Positions 1 through 8,052 of a DNA stretch of 64,000 nt are shown piece after piece. The position numbers were made by a program, and so were the translations under genes. The notes below the pieces were generated by a model. It did not search any database and was not told the DNA's origin. It saw nothing but the letters and a program-made list of their open reading frames with translations. The stretch is from Flavobacteriaceae bacterium (GTDB lineage: Bacteria; Bacteroidota; Bacteroidia; Flavobacteriales; Flavobacteriaceae), in contig JAIPBH010000002.1 of NCBI GenBank assembly GCA_021739635.1, forward strand, positions 1-64,000. The letters run 5' to 3'. The number at the start of each line of letters is the position of its first letter. Position 1 is the stretch's first letter.

Positions 1-216
1 TTTAGCCATAAATAAAAGGTTGGGTCTGCTCCAATCTAAAGTACCAAATTTTCTTAACCAAACCAAAACAGTACTTCTGCCTTGGATTCCATACTTCTTT
101 TGAGCTTGTTTATAGGTAAGTTCGCCTTTTTCTACTTGCGAAATAACAGCTAATTTAAAGCCCAAATTATAATCACGCTGACTACGCTTTTCTGGTCTGT
201 TTTCTGATCTATTCAT
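1..216 (-). CDS. IS3-family transposase OrfA (partial)
   Basis: The first 72 codons of a helix-turn-helix transposase protein are visible, and the frame stays open to the window edge. The sequence contains YKQAQKKYGIQGRSTVLVWL, the typical HTH of IS3 OrfA proteins in Bacteroidota. OrfA normally binds the IS ends and, by frameshifting with OrfB (DDE integrase), forms the active transposase. The ATG lies 40 bp inside the inferred IS end. Completeness and activity cannot be judged here. Confidence 0.85.
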   Translation of the reverse strand, partial: MNRSENRPEKRSQRDYNLGFKLAVISQVEKGELTYKQAQKKYGIQGRSTVLVWLRKFGTLDWSRPNLLFMAK

Positions 217-256
217 AATAAGTCGATTTTATGTCAACTTATTTCAGGACGGGACA
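1..256 (-). mobile_element. IS3-family insertion sequence, left end only
   Basis: The start of an OrfA transposase gene is followed upstream by a short tail ending in gacgggaca. Read on the minus strand, the element therefore begins TGTCCCGTCCTGAAATAA, which has the TG terminus typical of IS3-family ends. The rest of the element lies outside the window. The boundary at 256 is inferred from where LUD-family coding sequence begins; the opposite end and target duplication cannot be seen. Confidence 0.7.
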
Positions 257-647
257 GTTTCCAGAGGCTAAAGTTAACTTTTCTACACTTAAAGGAAATC
301 AGGGTTTTAATTCGGTAACTTTAGAATCTATGAAAAACCCGCACGAGTTAGAAGATTTAGATATTCTAATTTTAGAAAGTAATTTAGGAGTTGCTGAGAA
401 TGGTGCTATTTGGCTTCCAGACAGTCAAATTAAAATACGCGTTTTACCATTTATAACAAAACACCTTGTATTAGTTTTAAATAAAGAGAATATCGTTCCT
501 TTTTTACATCAAGCATATCAAAAATTAGCTTCGGAAAAAACAGACTTTGGTGTGTTTATATCTGGTCCTTCAAAAACTGCAGATATTGAGCAATCTTTGG
601 TTATTGGAGCGCATGGGGCGTTAAGTTTGTCGGTGTTTATTTTTTGA
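257..647 (+). pseudogene. lutC: LutC-like LUD-domain protein, 5' end removed by IS
   Basis: The C-terminal two thirds of a LutC/YkgG (LUD domain) protein is present, with the family signatures GVAENGAIWL and FISGPSKTADIEQSLVIGAHG. LutC belongs to the L-lactate/sugar-acid oxidation complex LutABC. An open frame starts at 231, but its first nine residues are encoded by the IS end, so that ATG is not the native start. About 60-70 N-terminal residues expected for the family are missing. No lutA or lutB is visible; they may lie beyond the IS. The gene is probably inactive. Confidence 0.75.
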
Positions 648-775
648 TAACACCAAGTTTTGTGGATTTTATATTCAAAAGAATATTGAAGAAAATGTGA
701 AACCATTTAAAAAATTTATTTTAATTTCCAATATTTGTTTTTTGATTATATAAATCACTTTATTTAAAATTTCCA

Positions 776-3043
776 ATGTCTTGTATTGTAAAAGTTGAAA
801 CTATTTTTAAAATTAAGCGTATTAGTTTTTTAGCATTTGTAGGTGTTTTTATTTTTTCTTGTAATAAAAAAACGAACTATGTAGGTGTTTTGGAAGATGA
901 TATTTTTGTTTCAACAACTCAAATTCCAGATAGCCACTTTTTAGGAGATAATAATTGCAAAGAATGTCATCAAGAACAGTTTAAAGAATGGAGTGGGTCG
1001 CATCACGACAAAGCGATGCAATTGGCAGATAGTATCTCTATTTTAGGAAACTTTAAGAACGAAAAGTATACAAGCCAGGGAGTTACCAATTGTTTTTTTA
1101 AAAAAGGCTCTGATTTTTATGTAAATACAGAAGGACCAGACGGGAAATATCATGACTATAAAATTGTTTACACCTTCGGAATTACCCCACTGCAACAATA
1201 TATTGTTAAGTTTCCTAACGGGAATTATCAATGTTTAAGAACAGCATGGGATTCGGTAAAAAACAAATGGTTCGATTTATATCCCGATTTTAAAGTTGTC
1301 CATTCAGAATGGTTACATTGGTCTAGAGGCGGATTAAACTGGAATACCATGTGTTCCGATTGCCATTCAACAAATGTTCGAAAAAATTACGATTTTAAAA
1401 CAGAAAGCTTCGATACGAAATACGCAATTATTAACGTGAATTGTGAAGCTTGTCATGGTCCAGGAAAACAACATGTGGATGATGTTCGAAGACTTGGGGA
1501 CAAATATGCATCGACAGGAACAATGCATATGACATTAAATACGGCTCCTAAAGACCTTGTTGATCAATGTGCACGCTGCCACATGCGTAGAGAACAATAT
1601 TCAGAAGCTTTTAATTTTGAAGGCACCATGCTAGATCATTATTTTCCGCAATTAATAGAAGAGCCTATTTACTATGCCGATGGACAAATTTTAGACGAGG
1701 ATTATGTTTATGGCTCTTTTGTTCAAAGTAAAATGTATAAAAATAATGTGGCTTGTAACAATTGTCATGATTCACATTCATTAAAATTGAAATTTGATGG
1801 AAATGCATTGTGTGCACAATGCCATGTGCCAGATAAATATAATACGCCCAAGCATCATTTTCATAAAATGGATACAGACGGAGCTAAATGTATTAATTGC
1901 CATATGCCAGGAAAATATTATATGGGAAATGATTTTAGACGCGACCATAGTTTTAGAGTACCACGACCAGATCTTAGTTTAAAATACGGAACACCAAATG
2001 CGTGTGCGGGATGCCATAAAAAAAGCGATAAATGGGCATGGGAAGCGTTTCAAAAACAATTTGGAACTGTCGATTCTATTCATTTTTCAGATAAATTGGT
2101 GCCTGGAGTTACAAGACAGCCTCACGGCGATATAGGATTGTTAGAATTAATAAACGACAAAAAAGAAAACGAAATAGTTAGAGCTTCGGCCGTAAAAGCA
2201 CTTTCTAATTACAATACAGAGAATTTTATTAATCAGTATTTATCGTGGTTAAATGATAAGTCTGCTGTTGTGAGAGGCGCTACGGTTGATGTTTTAAGTG
2301 AAATTAATAGTACAGATTATGTAAATTCATTTTTACCCCTTTTAGAGGACCCGAAAAGAAGTGTGAGAATAAAAACTTTTTATGCGTTAAGTGGTATGAA
2401 CGCAAGTAACGTACCTGAAGTTTATAAAGCATCATATGAAAAGGTGAAAAAAGAGTTTTTTACGCATTTAGATACGAATTCAGATTTTGTTGGTGGACGG
2501 GTAAAAAGAGCAAATTATTATATAAAACGAGGTGAAATTGAAAAAGGAATTGCAGGTTACGAAAGTGCTTTAGCCATAGATAATATAAATAACCAAGCAC
2601 GGTTAACTTTAGCAAATTTATATTATAATATTAAAAACTATAAAAAAGCAGAGGAGGCGTTTAAAATAGTTATAGTTCAGGAGCCCGATTATGGTCCAAC
2701 TTACTATTCTTTAGGATTAATGTACGCCGAATTATACCAGACTGATGAAGCGATATCACAATTAAACAAGGCTGTTATTAAAATGCCAGAAAACACAAGA
2801 GTTTATTATAATCTTAGTTTGCTTTACGACAAAAAGAATGATCAAAAAAACGCTGAAAACATTCTGGTTAAAGGCTTAAAAATAGACGCCAATAACGAAA
2901 GTATTTTGTATGCGTTGGCATATCATTATTCAAAATATGGACAAGCAGATAAGGCAAAAAATATTTTAATAAGATTGGTTCAATTGTATCCGAACAACCC
3001 ACAATATACAAGTTTTTTACAGCAATTGAATTTAAAAGAATAA
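776..3043 (+). CDS. Eight-heme cytochrome c lipoprotein with HEAT and TPR repeats
   Basis: This 755-residue protein starts with a hydrophobic signal and a lipobox (FIFSC, Cys29), so it is probably an envelope lipoprotein. Eight CXXCH heme-binding motifs begin near residues 61, 193, 223, 265, 327, 346, 372 and 410, in a layout like cytochrome c554/NrfA-type multiheme proteins. Residues about 450-540 look like HEAT repeats and about 570-750 like tetratricopeptide repeats, which suggests assembly with a partner. An electron-transfer role is inferred; the substrate is unknown. No other redox partner gene is adjacent, and it looks like a single-gene unit. The start was chosen because it directly precedes the signal sequence. 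Confidence 0.8.
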   Translation: MSCIVKVETIFKIKRISFLAFVGVFIFSCNKKTNYVGVLEDDIFVSTTQIPDSHFLGDNNCKECHQEQFKEWSGSHHDKAMQLADSISILGNFKNEKYTSQGVTNCFFKKGSDFYVNTEGPDGKYHDYKIVYTFGITPLQQYIVKFPNGNYQCLRTAWDSVKNKWFDLYPDFKVVHSEWLHWSRGGLNWNTMCSDCHSTNVRKNYDFKTESFDTKYAIINVNCEACHGPGKQHVDDVRRLGDKYASTGTMHMTLNTAPKDLVDQCARCHMRREQYSEAFNFEGTMLDHYFPQLIEEPIYYADGQILDEDYVYGSFVQSKMYKNNVACNNCHDSHSLKLKFDGNALCAQCHVPDKYNTPKHHFHKMDTDGAKCINCHMPGKYYMGNDFRRDHSFRVPRPDLSLKYGTPNACAGCHKKSDKWAWEAFQKQFGTVDSIHFSDKLVPGVTRQPHGDIGLLELINDKKENEIVRASAVKALSNYNTENFINQYLSWLNDKSAVVRGATVDVLSEINSTDYVNSFLPLLEDPKRSVRIKTFYALSGMNASNVPEVYKASYEKVKKEFFTHLDTNSDFVGGRVKRANYYIKRGEIEKGIAGYESALAIDNINNQARLTLANLYYNIKNYKKAEEAFKIVIVQEPDYGPTYYSLGLMYAELYQTDEAISQLNKAVIKMPENTRVYYNLSLLYDKKNDQKNAENILVKGLKIDANNESILYALAYHYSKYGQADKAKNILIRLVQLYPNNPQYTSFLQQLNLKE

Positions 3044-3209
3044 TTTAAAAGCCATTCAACACCTTTAGATTTGTATTATAAATATTATCTATTATGATAA
3101 TGTTGAAAAGAGGGGGTTCGGGGGAGACTCATAACTTTCAATTTTGTTAATATAGCCAAATCAAAATAAAACGTCATAATTTTGAATATAAAAAAACTAT
3201 ATATTTGGA

Positions 3210-3611
3210 TTAACTAACAGTTCTAAACTGGGGAAGCTTACATATTTCGTTAACCCACTCAAATTCAGGGCTACCTTGAAAACGCTGTAAAATACCCACT
3301 GCATTTTTAAGTTGTTCTGCCTCTGTTTTGTTTAAAGGGCTTTTGTTGATGGAAAATTTTTTATCATCATACCTATAATAATACCCATTAGCCCCTATAA
3401 TTGTTTCAATTGGCGCATCATAGCCCGCTGAACTTCTCATAAATGCAATATATTTGCGTAATTGCCTTACTTGAATACTAGTTTAACTATAATCTGTTAA
3501 TACTTCATTTACTGCATCCAAAAGTTCTTCTATACTATACTCTTTTCCAAAATTTTGGAAACATTTATCTAATGTATTATATCTGATTATTTGGTATTTG
3601 TTTTCGAACAT
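3210..3611 (-). pseudogene. WYL-domain transcriptional regulator remnant
   Basis: Reading on the minus strand from an ATG at 3611, 42 codons (with IRYNTLDKCFQNFGKEYSIE, typical of Bacteroidota WYL regulators) end in a TAA at 3483-3485. The same frame then continues without a break through SSAGYDAPIETIIG and FEWVNEICKLPQF to a stop at 3210. That covers only the N-terminal half of a protein that is usually over 300 residues; the WYL ligand-binding domain is gone. The nonsense codon plus the 3' truncation mark it as a decaying pseudogene. It follows the hip locus on the same strand. Confidence 0.7.
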
Positions 3612-3635
3612 ATTTAGAGAAATAGTATATTAATA

Positions 3636-4613
3636 TTAGTTCCGATCATTATTCTTGTTATTAACAAAGCTTAAATTGATTTGTTTTGCTCTTGTTTCAA
3701 TTAGCTCTTTAAATATTTCTTTTTGTTCTGATGTTAAGAAGCTATTATTTATTAACTCTAGCCACTGTTGCATACCTTTTTCTATACGATTCCATAGGTT
3801 TTCAATAGCTTTTGCAGGTATTTGTGCTTTGGACATGGCTTCGTTAAAATCTTGACGCTTAATTTTTCGCTTTTTTCCATTGAGATTTAGTGCTAATTCT
3901 TCTTGATCTTCTGGAATTAATAATTTAACCGCTACCATATCATAGGCTGGTGCCAATGCATAGTGTTTACTGTCTTTTGCAATGAGTGAAAAGTTTTTTA
4001 AATGCATATCGTTATTTCCAATCAGGAAAGAAACAATAACTTGCTCATAAAATTTTACGGCATCCAGTAATGGGTTTTGTGTATAGATTATAACACCCTT
4101 TACAATTTGCTCGTAAGAACCACGATATTTATGTTCTGTAAGTCGTTCTGTGAATTGGCAAGCATCTTCCATTGGGTATTTTTCATTATTGGCAGTTCGA
4201 TCTATACGCTTGGTTAAATAAGCTAAAGCACCATCTTTTAATGGGATTAATAAAAAGGGTACTGTAGCTATGCCACAAGCTTGTGCTAATAACATAGATA
4301 GTGCCTCAATTTCTGGCATTTGTGGATACCTTTGAAATGGTGGTTTTAAAATATATCTACCATTTAATGCACCTACAATGGTTAACCTATTTTGAGCATT
4401 TTCTTGTGTAAAACCTAATGATAATTTTGGTTGTACACCAGTAACGATGATGCGTTGCGCTACGTTTTCTTTTGCCAACGCTTCGATTTGAGACATCTCA
4501 TACTCTAATTTTAGTACAGGCGTGTCTTCTTGCCAAAATGTTGTTAGGCAGTTTTGATGGTAATTTATATCGCCATCTTCTAGTTTTTTATGACATGCTA
4601 AACAATAGTTCAT
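3636..4613 (-). CDS. hipT: HipT-like serine/threonine kinase toxin
   Basis: This is a HipA C-terminal kinase of 325 residues. An N-terminal zinc-ribbon-like cluster (C4, C7, H8, H19, C22) is followed by the Gly-rich loop VTGVQPKLSL (57-66), an ATP-binding Lys in YILKPPF (Lys90), the catalytic loop NNDMHLKN (200-207) and the metal-binding APAYDMV (Asp225). Kinases of this family phosphorylate aminoacyl-tRNA synthetases and stop growth; the target here is unknown. It overlaps hipS by 4 bp, so the two are translationally coupled. The catalytic residues look intact, so an active toxin is plausible. The separate N-subdomain gene fits the HipBST rather than HipBA layout. Confidence 0.85.
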   Translation of the reverse strand: MNYCLACHKKLEDGDINYHQNCLTTFWQEDTPVLKLEYEMSQIEALAKENVAQRIIVTGVQPKLSLGFTQENAQNRLTIVGALNGRYILKPPFQRYPQMPEIEALSMLLAQACGIATVPFLLIPLKDGALAYLTKRIDRTANNEKYPMEDACQFTERLTEHKYRGSYEQIVKGVIIYTQNPLLDAVKFYEQVIVSFLIGNNDMHLKNFSLIAKDSKHYALAPAYDMVAVKLLIPEDQEELALNLNGKKRKIKRQDFNEAMSKAQIPAKAIENLWNRIEKGMQQWLELINNSFLTSEQKEIFKELIETRAKQINLSFVNNKNNDRN

Positions 4614-4927
4614 ACTTTTTCTATAATGCTAATATTGCCAATACAATCTCTGCATGTGGTTAATAATAAGCCCATGCGGTCTCTTGGATTTATTTTCCAA
4701 TTTTTTTGTGCGATGTCTAATAACCAGCCTTCGGGAATTAAACCATCGAAGAAAGGGAATAGATATTCGGCACTAAACGGTTCTTCTTGTAATGGCAAGG
4801 TTAAACTGACTGCTAATGTGCTTTCATTTTTTAGGTATGCTTTGTCATACTTGAAATGATAGCCATTATCGTCCTCGGTTAATATGCCTGCCAACGTTTT
4901 ATTTACCCAGATTTCTCCTTGTCTCAT
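4610..4927 (-). CDS. hipS: HipS-like protein (HipA N-terminal subdomain 1)
   Basis: A 105-residue protein matching the detached N-terminal subdomain of HipA, with AVSLTLPLQEEPFS and FPFFDGLIPEGWLLD (the F-x-G-L-x-P-E motif). In the E. coli HipBST system the equivalent protein is the antitoxin of HipT. It lies between hipB and hipT, overlapping hipB by 29 bp and hipT by 4 bp, so all three are co-translated. The antitoxin role is inferred from the known system. The alternative is that it is simply a split HipA half needed for kinase folding. Confidence 0.8.
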   Translation of the reverse strand: MRQGEIWVNKTLAGILTEDDNGYHFKYDKAYLKNESTLAVSLTLPLQEEPFSAEYLFPFFDGLIPEGWLLDIAQKNWKINPRDRMGLLLTTCRDCIGNISIIEKV

Positions 4928-5138
4928 CGCTTATAGGTGTTGGTGTTAGTGTGTGCCCAAAAAATAATAATACCTGATTTACTTTATCGGTCATTACATT
5001 TGGTTTTCCCTGTTCGAGTTCGCGTACAAAACGCAAGCCTACCCCTGTAAAGTCTGATAACTCTACTTGTGTTAGATTTGCTTTTTTACGTCTATCCCTT
5101 ACAAATTGGGCTATTGTATTTTCTCTATCCCATTCCAT
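4899..5138 (-). CDS. hipB: HipB-like XRE-family DNA-binding protein
   Basis: A 79-residue protein with an XRE helix-turn-helix: QFVRDRRKKANLTQVELSDF then VGLRFVRELEQGKPNV. HipB proteins bind operators upstream of their own operon and repress it, usually with the toxin as co-repressor. It is the first gene of hipB-hipS-hipT, and three 18-bp operators lie just upstream. The short C-terminal tail after the HTH overlaps the start of hipS. Confidence 0.85.
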   Translation of the reverse strand: MEWDRENTIAQFVRDRRKKANLTQVELSDFTGVGLRFVRELEQGKPNVMTDKVNQVLLFFGHTLTPTPISDETRRNLGK

Positions 5139-5143
5139 TGTAT

Positions 5144-5241
5144 TATACCTTTATGGGTACAATATAGTGAATTATTTCATAATTATACCTTAAAGGGTGT
5201 AAATATTTTAATATTGATATATTTATACCTTATAGGGTGTA
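5144..5241. promoter_or_regulatory. Three HipB operators at 40-bp spacing
   Basis: Three 18-bp imperfect palindromes of the form TATACCTTAAAGGGTGTA lie at 5144-5161, 5184-5201 and 5224-5241. The half-sites TATACC and GGGT(A/G)(C/T)A are kept in all three, while the central bases vary. Each starts exactly 40 bp after the previous one, close to four helical turns, so bound HipB dimers would sit on one face. They directly precede hipB, so autoregulation is the natural inference. Confidence 0.75.
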
Positions 5242-5304
5242 AAATAACTATTAGTAATTTGAGATTTGAATTGAGTTAATTACTAGTTCGTTCATAAATT
5301 TAAC

Positions 5305-5325
5305 ATGTTCATTGTCAATGAACAT
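5305..5325. promoter_or_regulatory. Perfect 21-bp palindrome, possible operator
   Basis: ATGTTCATTG and CAATGAACAT flank a single T, giving a perfect dyad of 10-bp arms. A further half-site (AATGAAC) lies about 10 bp to the right. It is in the 237-bp gap between hipB and the dnaC-like remnant, and 60 bp beyond the HipB sites. A dimeric regulator site is likely, but the cognate protein is unknown. Confidence 0.45.
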
Positions 5326-5375
5326 CAAAGAATAATGAACACCAACATTAATAATTTTTTTAAAATACTGTGCTA

Positions 5376-5880
5376 TTACCTTCGTTTGTCTTTAGAATTA
5401 TTATTAAAGGCCATTAGATTGAAAGATTCTCTTAATCTGCTTCTAACTCGATTGCCATAATGATGTTCCAGTTCTGATGCAGACAGGTTAGTTGTGAGAT
5501 GTGTTTTAACTTTTTTACTAATAAATAAATCATAGCGGCTTAATAGAATTTCGCCCATCACATTACATTCGTTGCCGAAGTATTTTAAATTGTTTTCTGT
5601 ACCAAGATCGTCAAAGCAGATGATACCTACTTTGGATTGATGCAAACTTGGTTTGCTATATCTGCTTATGACTTCGTAACCCTCTTTAATGAACTCAAAA
5701 CTCACTTCTCTACAGGATTTTACATAGTATTTATTTTGAGGTGTTGCTAAATGTTTCATTAGTGTCATTAACGTTGTTTTACCACAACCAATAGGCCCAG
5801 AAAGCAGAATGCCTTTTTCTAAATTGATATTGAGTTGACGTGCTACTTCTTCATCACTTGAGCTTTTTATGGCTTTTGTA
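5376..5880 (-). pseudogene. DnaC-like ATPase, N-terminus deleted
   Basis: Minus-strand coding sequence runs without stops from about 5880. It gives GPIGCGKTT (Walker A), ICFDDLG (Walker B) and the ending NRVRSRLRESFNLMAF. It is closely similar to the intact protein encoded at 22184-22795. Only about 10 residues of homology remain before the predicted N-terminal segment would begin, and at about 5880 the sequence changes to the end of an unrelated plus-strand gene. About 40 N-terminal residues and the start codon are missing. It is a leftover from an older related element. Confidence 0.75.
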
Positions 5881-5940
5881 TCTGAAGACGGTTCTCAAGT
5901 ATCAAATAGCGTTTATTTAGGCTCTGGTACGGCAGCTTAA
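5881..5940 (+). pseudogene. 3' tail of an unidentified plus-strand gene
   Basis: A plus-strand frame ends in SEDGSQVSNSVYLGSGTAA and TAA, and is followed 26 bp later by a strong intrinsic terminator. This looks like the genuine end of a chromosomal gene whose body was removed at the breakpoint near 5880. The preceding in-frame codons are antisense to the dnaC-like remnant, so they are not part of it. The family is not recognisable from 19 residues. Confidence 0.4.
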
Positions 5941-5966
5941 TAACTTTAAGTTTAAATACATATTGA

Positions 5967-6003
5967 AAACCGTTTCTATTAATTTAGAAACGGTTTTTTT
6001 ATT
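5967..6003 (+). terminator. Intrinsic terminator of the truncated gene
   Basis: AAAACCGTTTCTA pairs with TAGAAACGGTTTT around a 6-nt loop and is followed by a run of T. It sits just downstream of the plus-strand stop at 5938-5940. Confidence 0.8.
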
Positions 6004-6070
6004 TTCAATTTTTGTATTAATAAAAAGATTAATATTTGTAGACTAAATGTGGGCTAATAATGAAAACAAA

Positions 6071-6106
6071 AAACCCTAACTAATTGATTTTCAATCGTTA
6101 GGGTTT
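6071..6106 (-). terminator. Displaced original terminator of tRNA-Ser
   Basis: AAACCCTAAC pairs perfectly with GTTAGGGTTT; part of the loop (TAATTGA/TCAAT) pairs too. It lies 6 bp outside the left att repeat. Before the island inserted, this hairpin would have directly followed the 3' end of the tRNA-Ser gene read on the minus strand. Its function as that terminator is inferred from position. Confidence 0.6.
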
Positions 6107-6112
6107 AATTTA

Positions 6113-6130
6113 AGCGGAGAAAGAGGGATT
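6113..6130. repeat. attL: 18-bp copy of the tRNA-Ser 3' end
   Basis: agcggagaaagagggatt is identical to 37733-37750, where it forms the 3' end of tRNA-Ser(UGA). No tRNA body follows here, so this is the left attachment site produced by integration. Confidence 0.9.
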
Positions 6131-6184
6131 TGTCATCCATTTCTAACCGATTGATATTGTTGATTTTAATATCTTTTAATTTCC

Positions 6185-6194
6185 TAGGGTCTCG
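6185..6194 (+). promoter_or_regulatory. Putative integrase arm-type site, left end
   Basis: TAGGGTCTCG lies 55 bp inside attL and recurs twice, as an inverted pair, near the right end at 37588-37621. Matching short motifs at both ends of a tyrosine-recombinase element suggest arm-type binding sites. A chance repeat cannot be excluded. Confidence 0.4.
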
Positions 6195-6368
6195 CTTTTG
6201 CATCTATAAATGACGTGCAAATTTTTCGAAATCTTATAGTACAAATTTATGAAAATTAGATGATTAAACAAAGTCAATTATCAAAATTATTGTTCATTTA
6301 TTGAACTGGTTATTGAAGTAAAAAGTATGTAGAATGAAGTTTAATAATTGATACTTTTTTTAAAAACC

Positions 6369-6572
6369 TCATCCGATAATTAAAGGTTCTACTTGTTCAA
6401 TCTTTAAGCTAGTGTAATTACAGAACTCCTCAACTGATACAAACTCATTTTCAAGCTTATTCAGGTCACTTCTTATCTTTTGCAATAATCTTGCACTTTG
6501 TCTATAACTCTTTCCTGTAATACGTTGTATGTCCTTTGGGTAGATACACAACCTCTTTTTTTCAATTTTCAT
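6369..6572 (-). CDS. Small HTH-like protein at the island's left end
   Basis: A 67-residue basic protein (IYPKDIQRITGKSYRQSARL then LNKLENEFVSVEEFCNYTSL) with a likely helix-turn-helix around residues 10-40. Similar small proteins occur in many Bacteroidota mobile elements next to att sites. A directionality factor or regulator role is plausible but unproven. It is flanked by two direct copies of TTGAACTGGTT at 6301-6311 and 6657-6667. It is transcribed away from the plus-strand cassette that starts at 6856. Confidence 0.6.
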   Translation of the reverse strand: MKIEKKRLCIYPKDIQRITGKSYRQSARLLQKIRSDLNKLENEFVSVEEFCNYTSLKIEQVEPLIIG

Positions 6573-6855
6573 ACTTTATCTATGCCTTTGACTAGACTTT
6601 GAGTTAGCTAAAACCTATCTGAATTAAACACTTGAAGCCATAAAATTAATCATTCTTTGAACTGGTTCAGAAACGATTAATGAACTTGTTGTAATGCCTT
6701 TTGTGTAGATTATGGTCATCTGTGTCATAAAATGACAATCGTTTCTTTTTGTATATAATCTTGTTTCAAATTTGCTTTAAATCATTCAAAATAGTTGCAA
6801 CTGATTGATGGAATGAAGGAGATTTTAACTGAATGTTTAACAAAATTTTGATGTT

Positions 6856-7614
6856 ATGGCTAGACAGAAAGGCATAATTAAATTGAAAGGTACTATCGGA
6901 GATATTACTTTTTACAAAACGCAAGATGGTCATTTAGCAAGAGAAAAAGGTGGAATTGACGCAAGCAGAATTGCTAGTGACCCTGCGTTTCAAAGAACTC
7001 GTGAGAATGGTTCCGAGTTTGGTAGAGCTGGTAAAGCAGGAAAAATGCTTAGAAACGCTTTACGACCATTGCTTTTAAATTCTGCGGATGGTAGAATGGT
7101 GAGCAGATTAACGCAAGCAATGATGAAGGTTATTCAAGCGGATTTGGTTAGTGAACGTGGTTTACGTAACGTGATTGATGGAGAAGCTGAATTGTTATTT
7201 GGTTTTGAATTTAATATTCGTGGAAAACTTGGTACTACTCTGTTTGCTCCTTTTGTAGCAACTATTGACCGTGTGGCTGGTGAAATTACTGTGGATTTGG
7301 CATCATTTATTCCTGCGAATATGATTGCTGCTCCAAGCGGAACAACTCACTATAAAATCATTTCTGGTGGAGCTGAAATTGATTTTGAAGCTGAAACGTA
7401 TGTAGTTGCTACCTCGGAAACGGCAATTTTGCCATGGGACGGAACTGCTACTGCTCCAATTAATCAAGTGAATGCGGTTACACCAGCTAGTACAAAACCT
7501 TTGTTTTTGGCTTTAGGTGTTGAGTTTTATCAACAGATTAATGGGCAAATGTATCCATTGAAAAATGGTGCTTTTAACCCATTATCGATTGCAAAAGTTG
7601 ATAGCGGTGTATAA
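6856..7614 (+). CDS. Conserved 252-aa protein of Bacteroidota mobile elements
   Basis: The function is not recognised. The N-terminal region contains IKLKGTIGDITFYKTQDG and SEFGRAGKAGKMLRNALRPL, a pattern I associate with a conserved Bacteroidota hypothetical family. The C-terminal half is rich in beta-forming residues and lacks membrane segments or catalytic motifs. It is the first gene of a plus-strand cassette with a DUF5675 protein and two small membrane proteins. A structural or phage-derived role is possible from this company, but no capsid or tail hallmark is seen. Codon use and GC content are higher than in the flanking restriction genes. Confidence 0.7.
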   Translation: MARQKGIIKLKGTIGDITFYKTQDGHLAREKGGIDASRIASDPAFQRTRENGSEFGRAGKAGKMLRNALRPLLLNSADGRMVSRLTQAMMKVIQADLVSERGLRNVIDGEAELLFGFEFNIRGKLGTTLFAPFVATIDRVAGEITVDLASFIPANMIAAPSGTTHYKIISGGAEIDFEAETYVVATSETAILPWDGTATAPINQVNAVTPASTKPLFLALGVEFYQQINGQMYPLKNGAFNPLSIAKVDSGV

Positions 7615-7647
7615 TCAGTATTCAGTCACAGTTGACAGTATTCAGTA

Positions 7648-8049
7648 ATGGTACTTTTATTAACTAGAACTTATTTCCCTGATGGAACCAATGGTAAACT
7701 CGAATACGAAGGTAAATTGATTTGTAATACAATTGAATTGACTTGGAGAATGAACCGAAAGAGAGTTTCCTGTATTCCGGAAGGGAAATATTTTATTAGA
7801 AAGCGATATAGTAAGAAATTTAGATGGCATTTAGAAGTGGTAGATGTTGAAAATAGAAGTTTGATTTTATTTCATCCTGCTAATAATGCTATGAAAGAAT
7901 TAAATGGTTGTATCGCTCCCGTTACTAAGCTTTCTGGACCAGGTTTAGGTTTACTATCAAGAAAAGCTTTTGAGAAGCTTAAAACTTTAGTTTATACAAT
8001 CTTAGACAGACAAGAAGTTGTTGAATTATTAATTATTTCTAAATTATAA
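7648..8049 (+). CDS. DUF5675 family protein
   Basis: A 133-residue protein with the layout of DUF5675: an N-terminal LLLTRTYFPDGTNGKLEYEG, then CIPEGKYFIRKRYSKKF, then a NGCIAPVTKLSGPGLGLLSR segment. The family occurs in prophages and other mobile elements of Bacteroidota and has no established function. It lies 33 bp after the 252-aa protein; the gap holds two copies of CAGTATTCAG. The two small membrane proteins follow immediately, 3 bp apart, so this looks like one operon. A role in cell-wall passage or lysis is speculation from context. Confidence 0.7.
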   Translation: MVLLLTRTYFPDGTNGKLEYEGKLICNTIELTWRMNRKRVSCIPEGKYFIRKRYSKKFRWHLEVVDVENRSLILFHPANNAMKELNGCIAPVTKLSGPGLGLLSRKAFEKLKTLVYTILDRQEVVELLIISKL

Positions 8050-8052
8050 ATT

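Noticed and set aside
231-256. ATG at 231 as native start of the LUD gene
   Set aside because: The first nine codons are the IS end sequence, so this start was created by the insertion.
3044-3209. Possible gene or RNA between the cytochrome and the WYL remnant
   Set aside because: No frame, hairpin terminator or RNA signature is convincing; only a short G-rich patch is seen.
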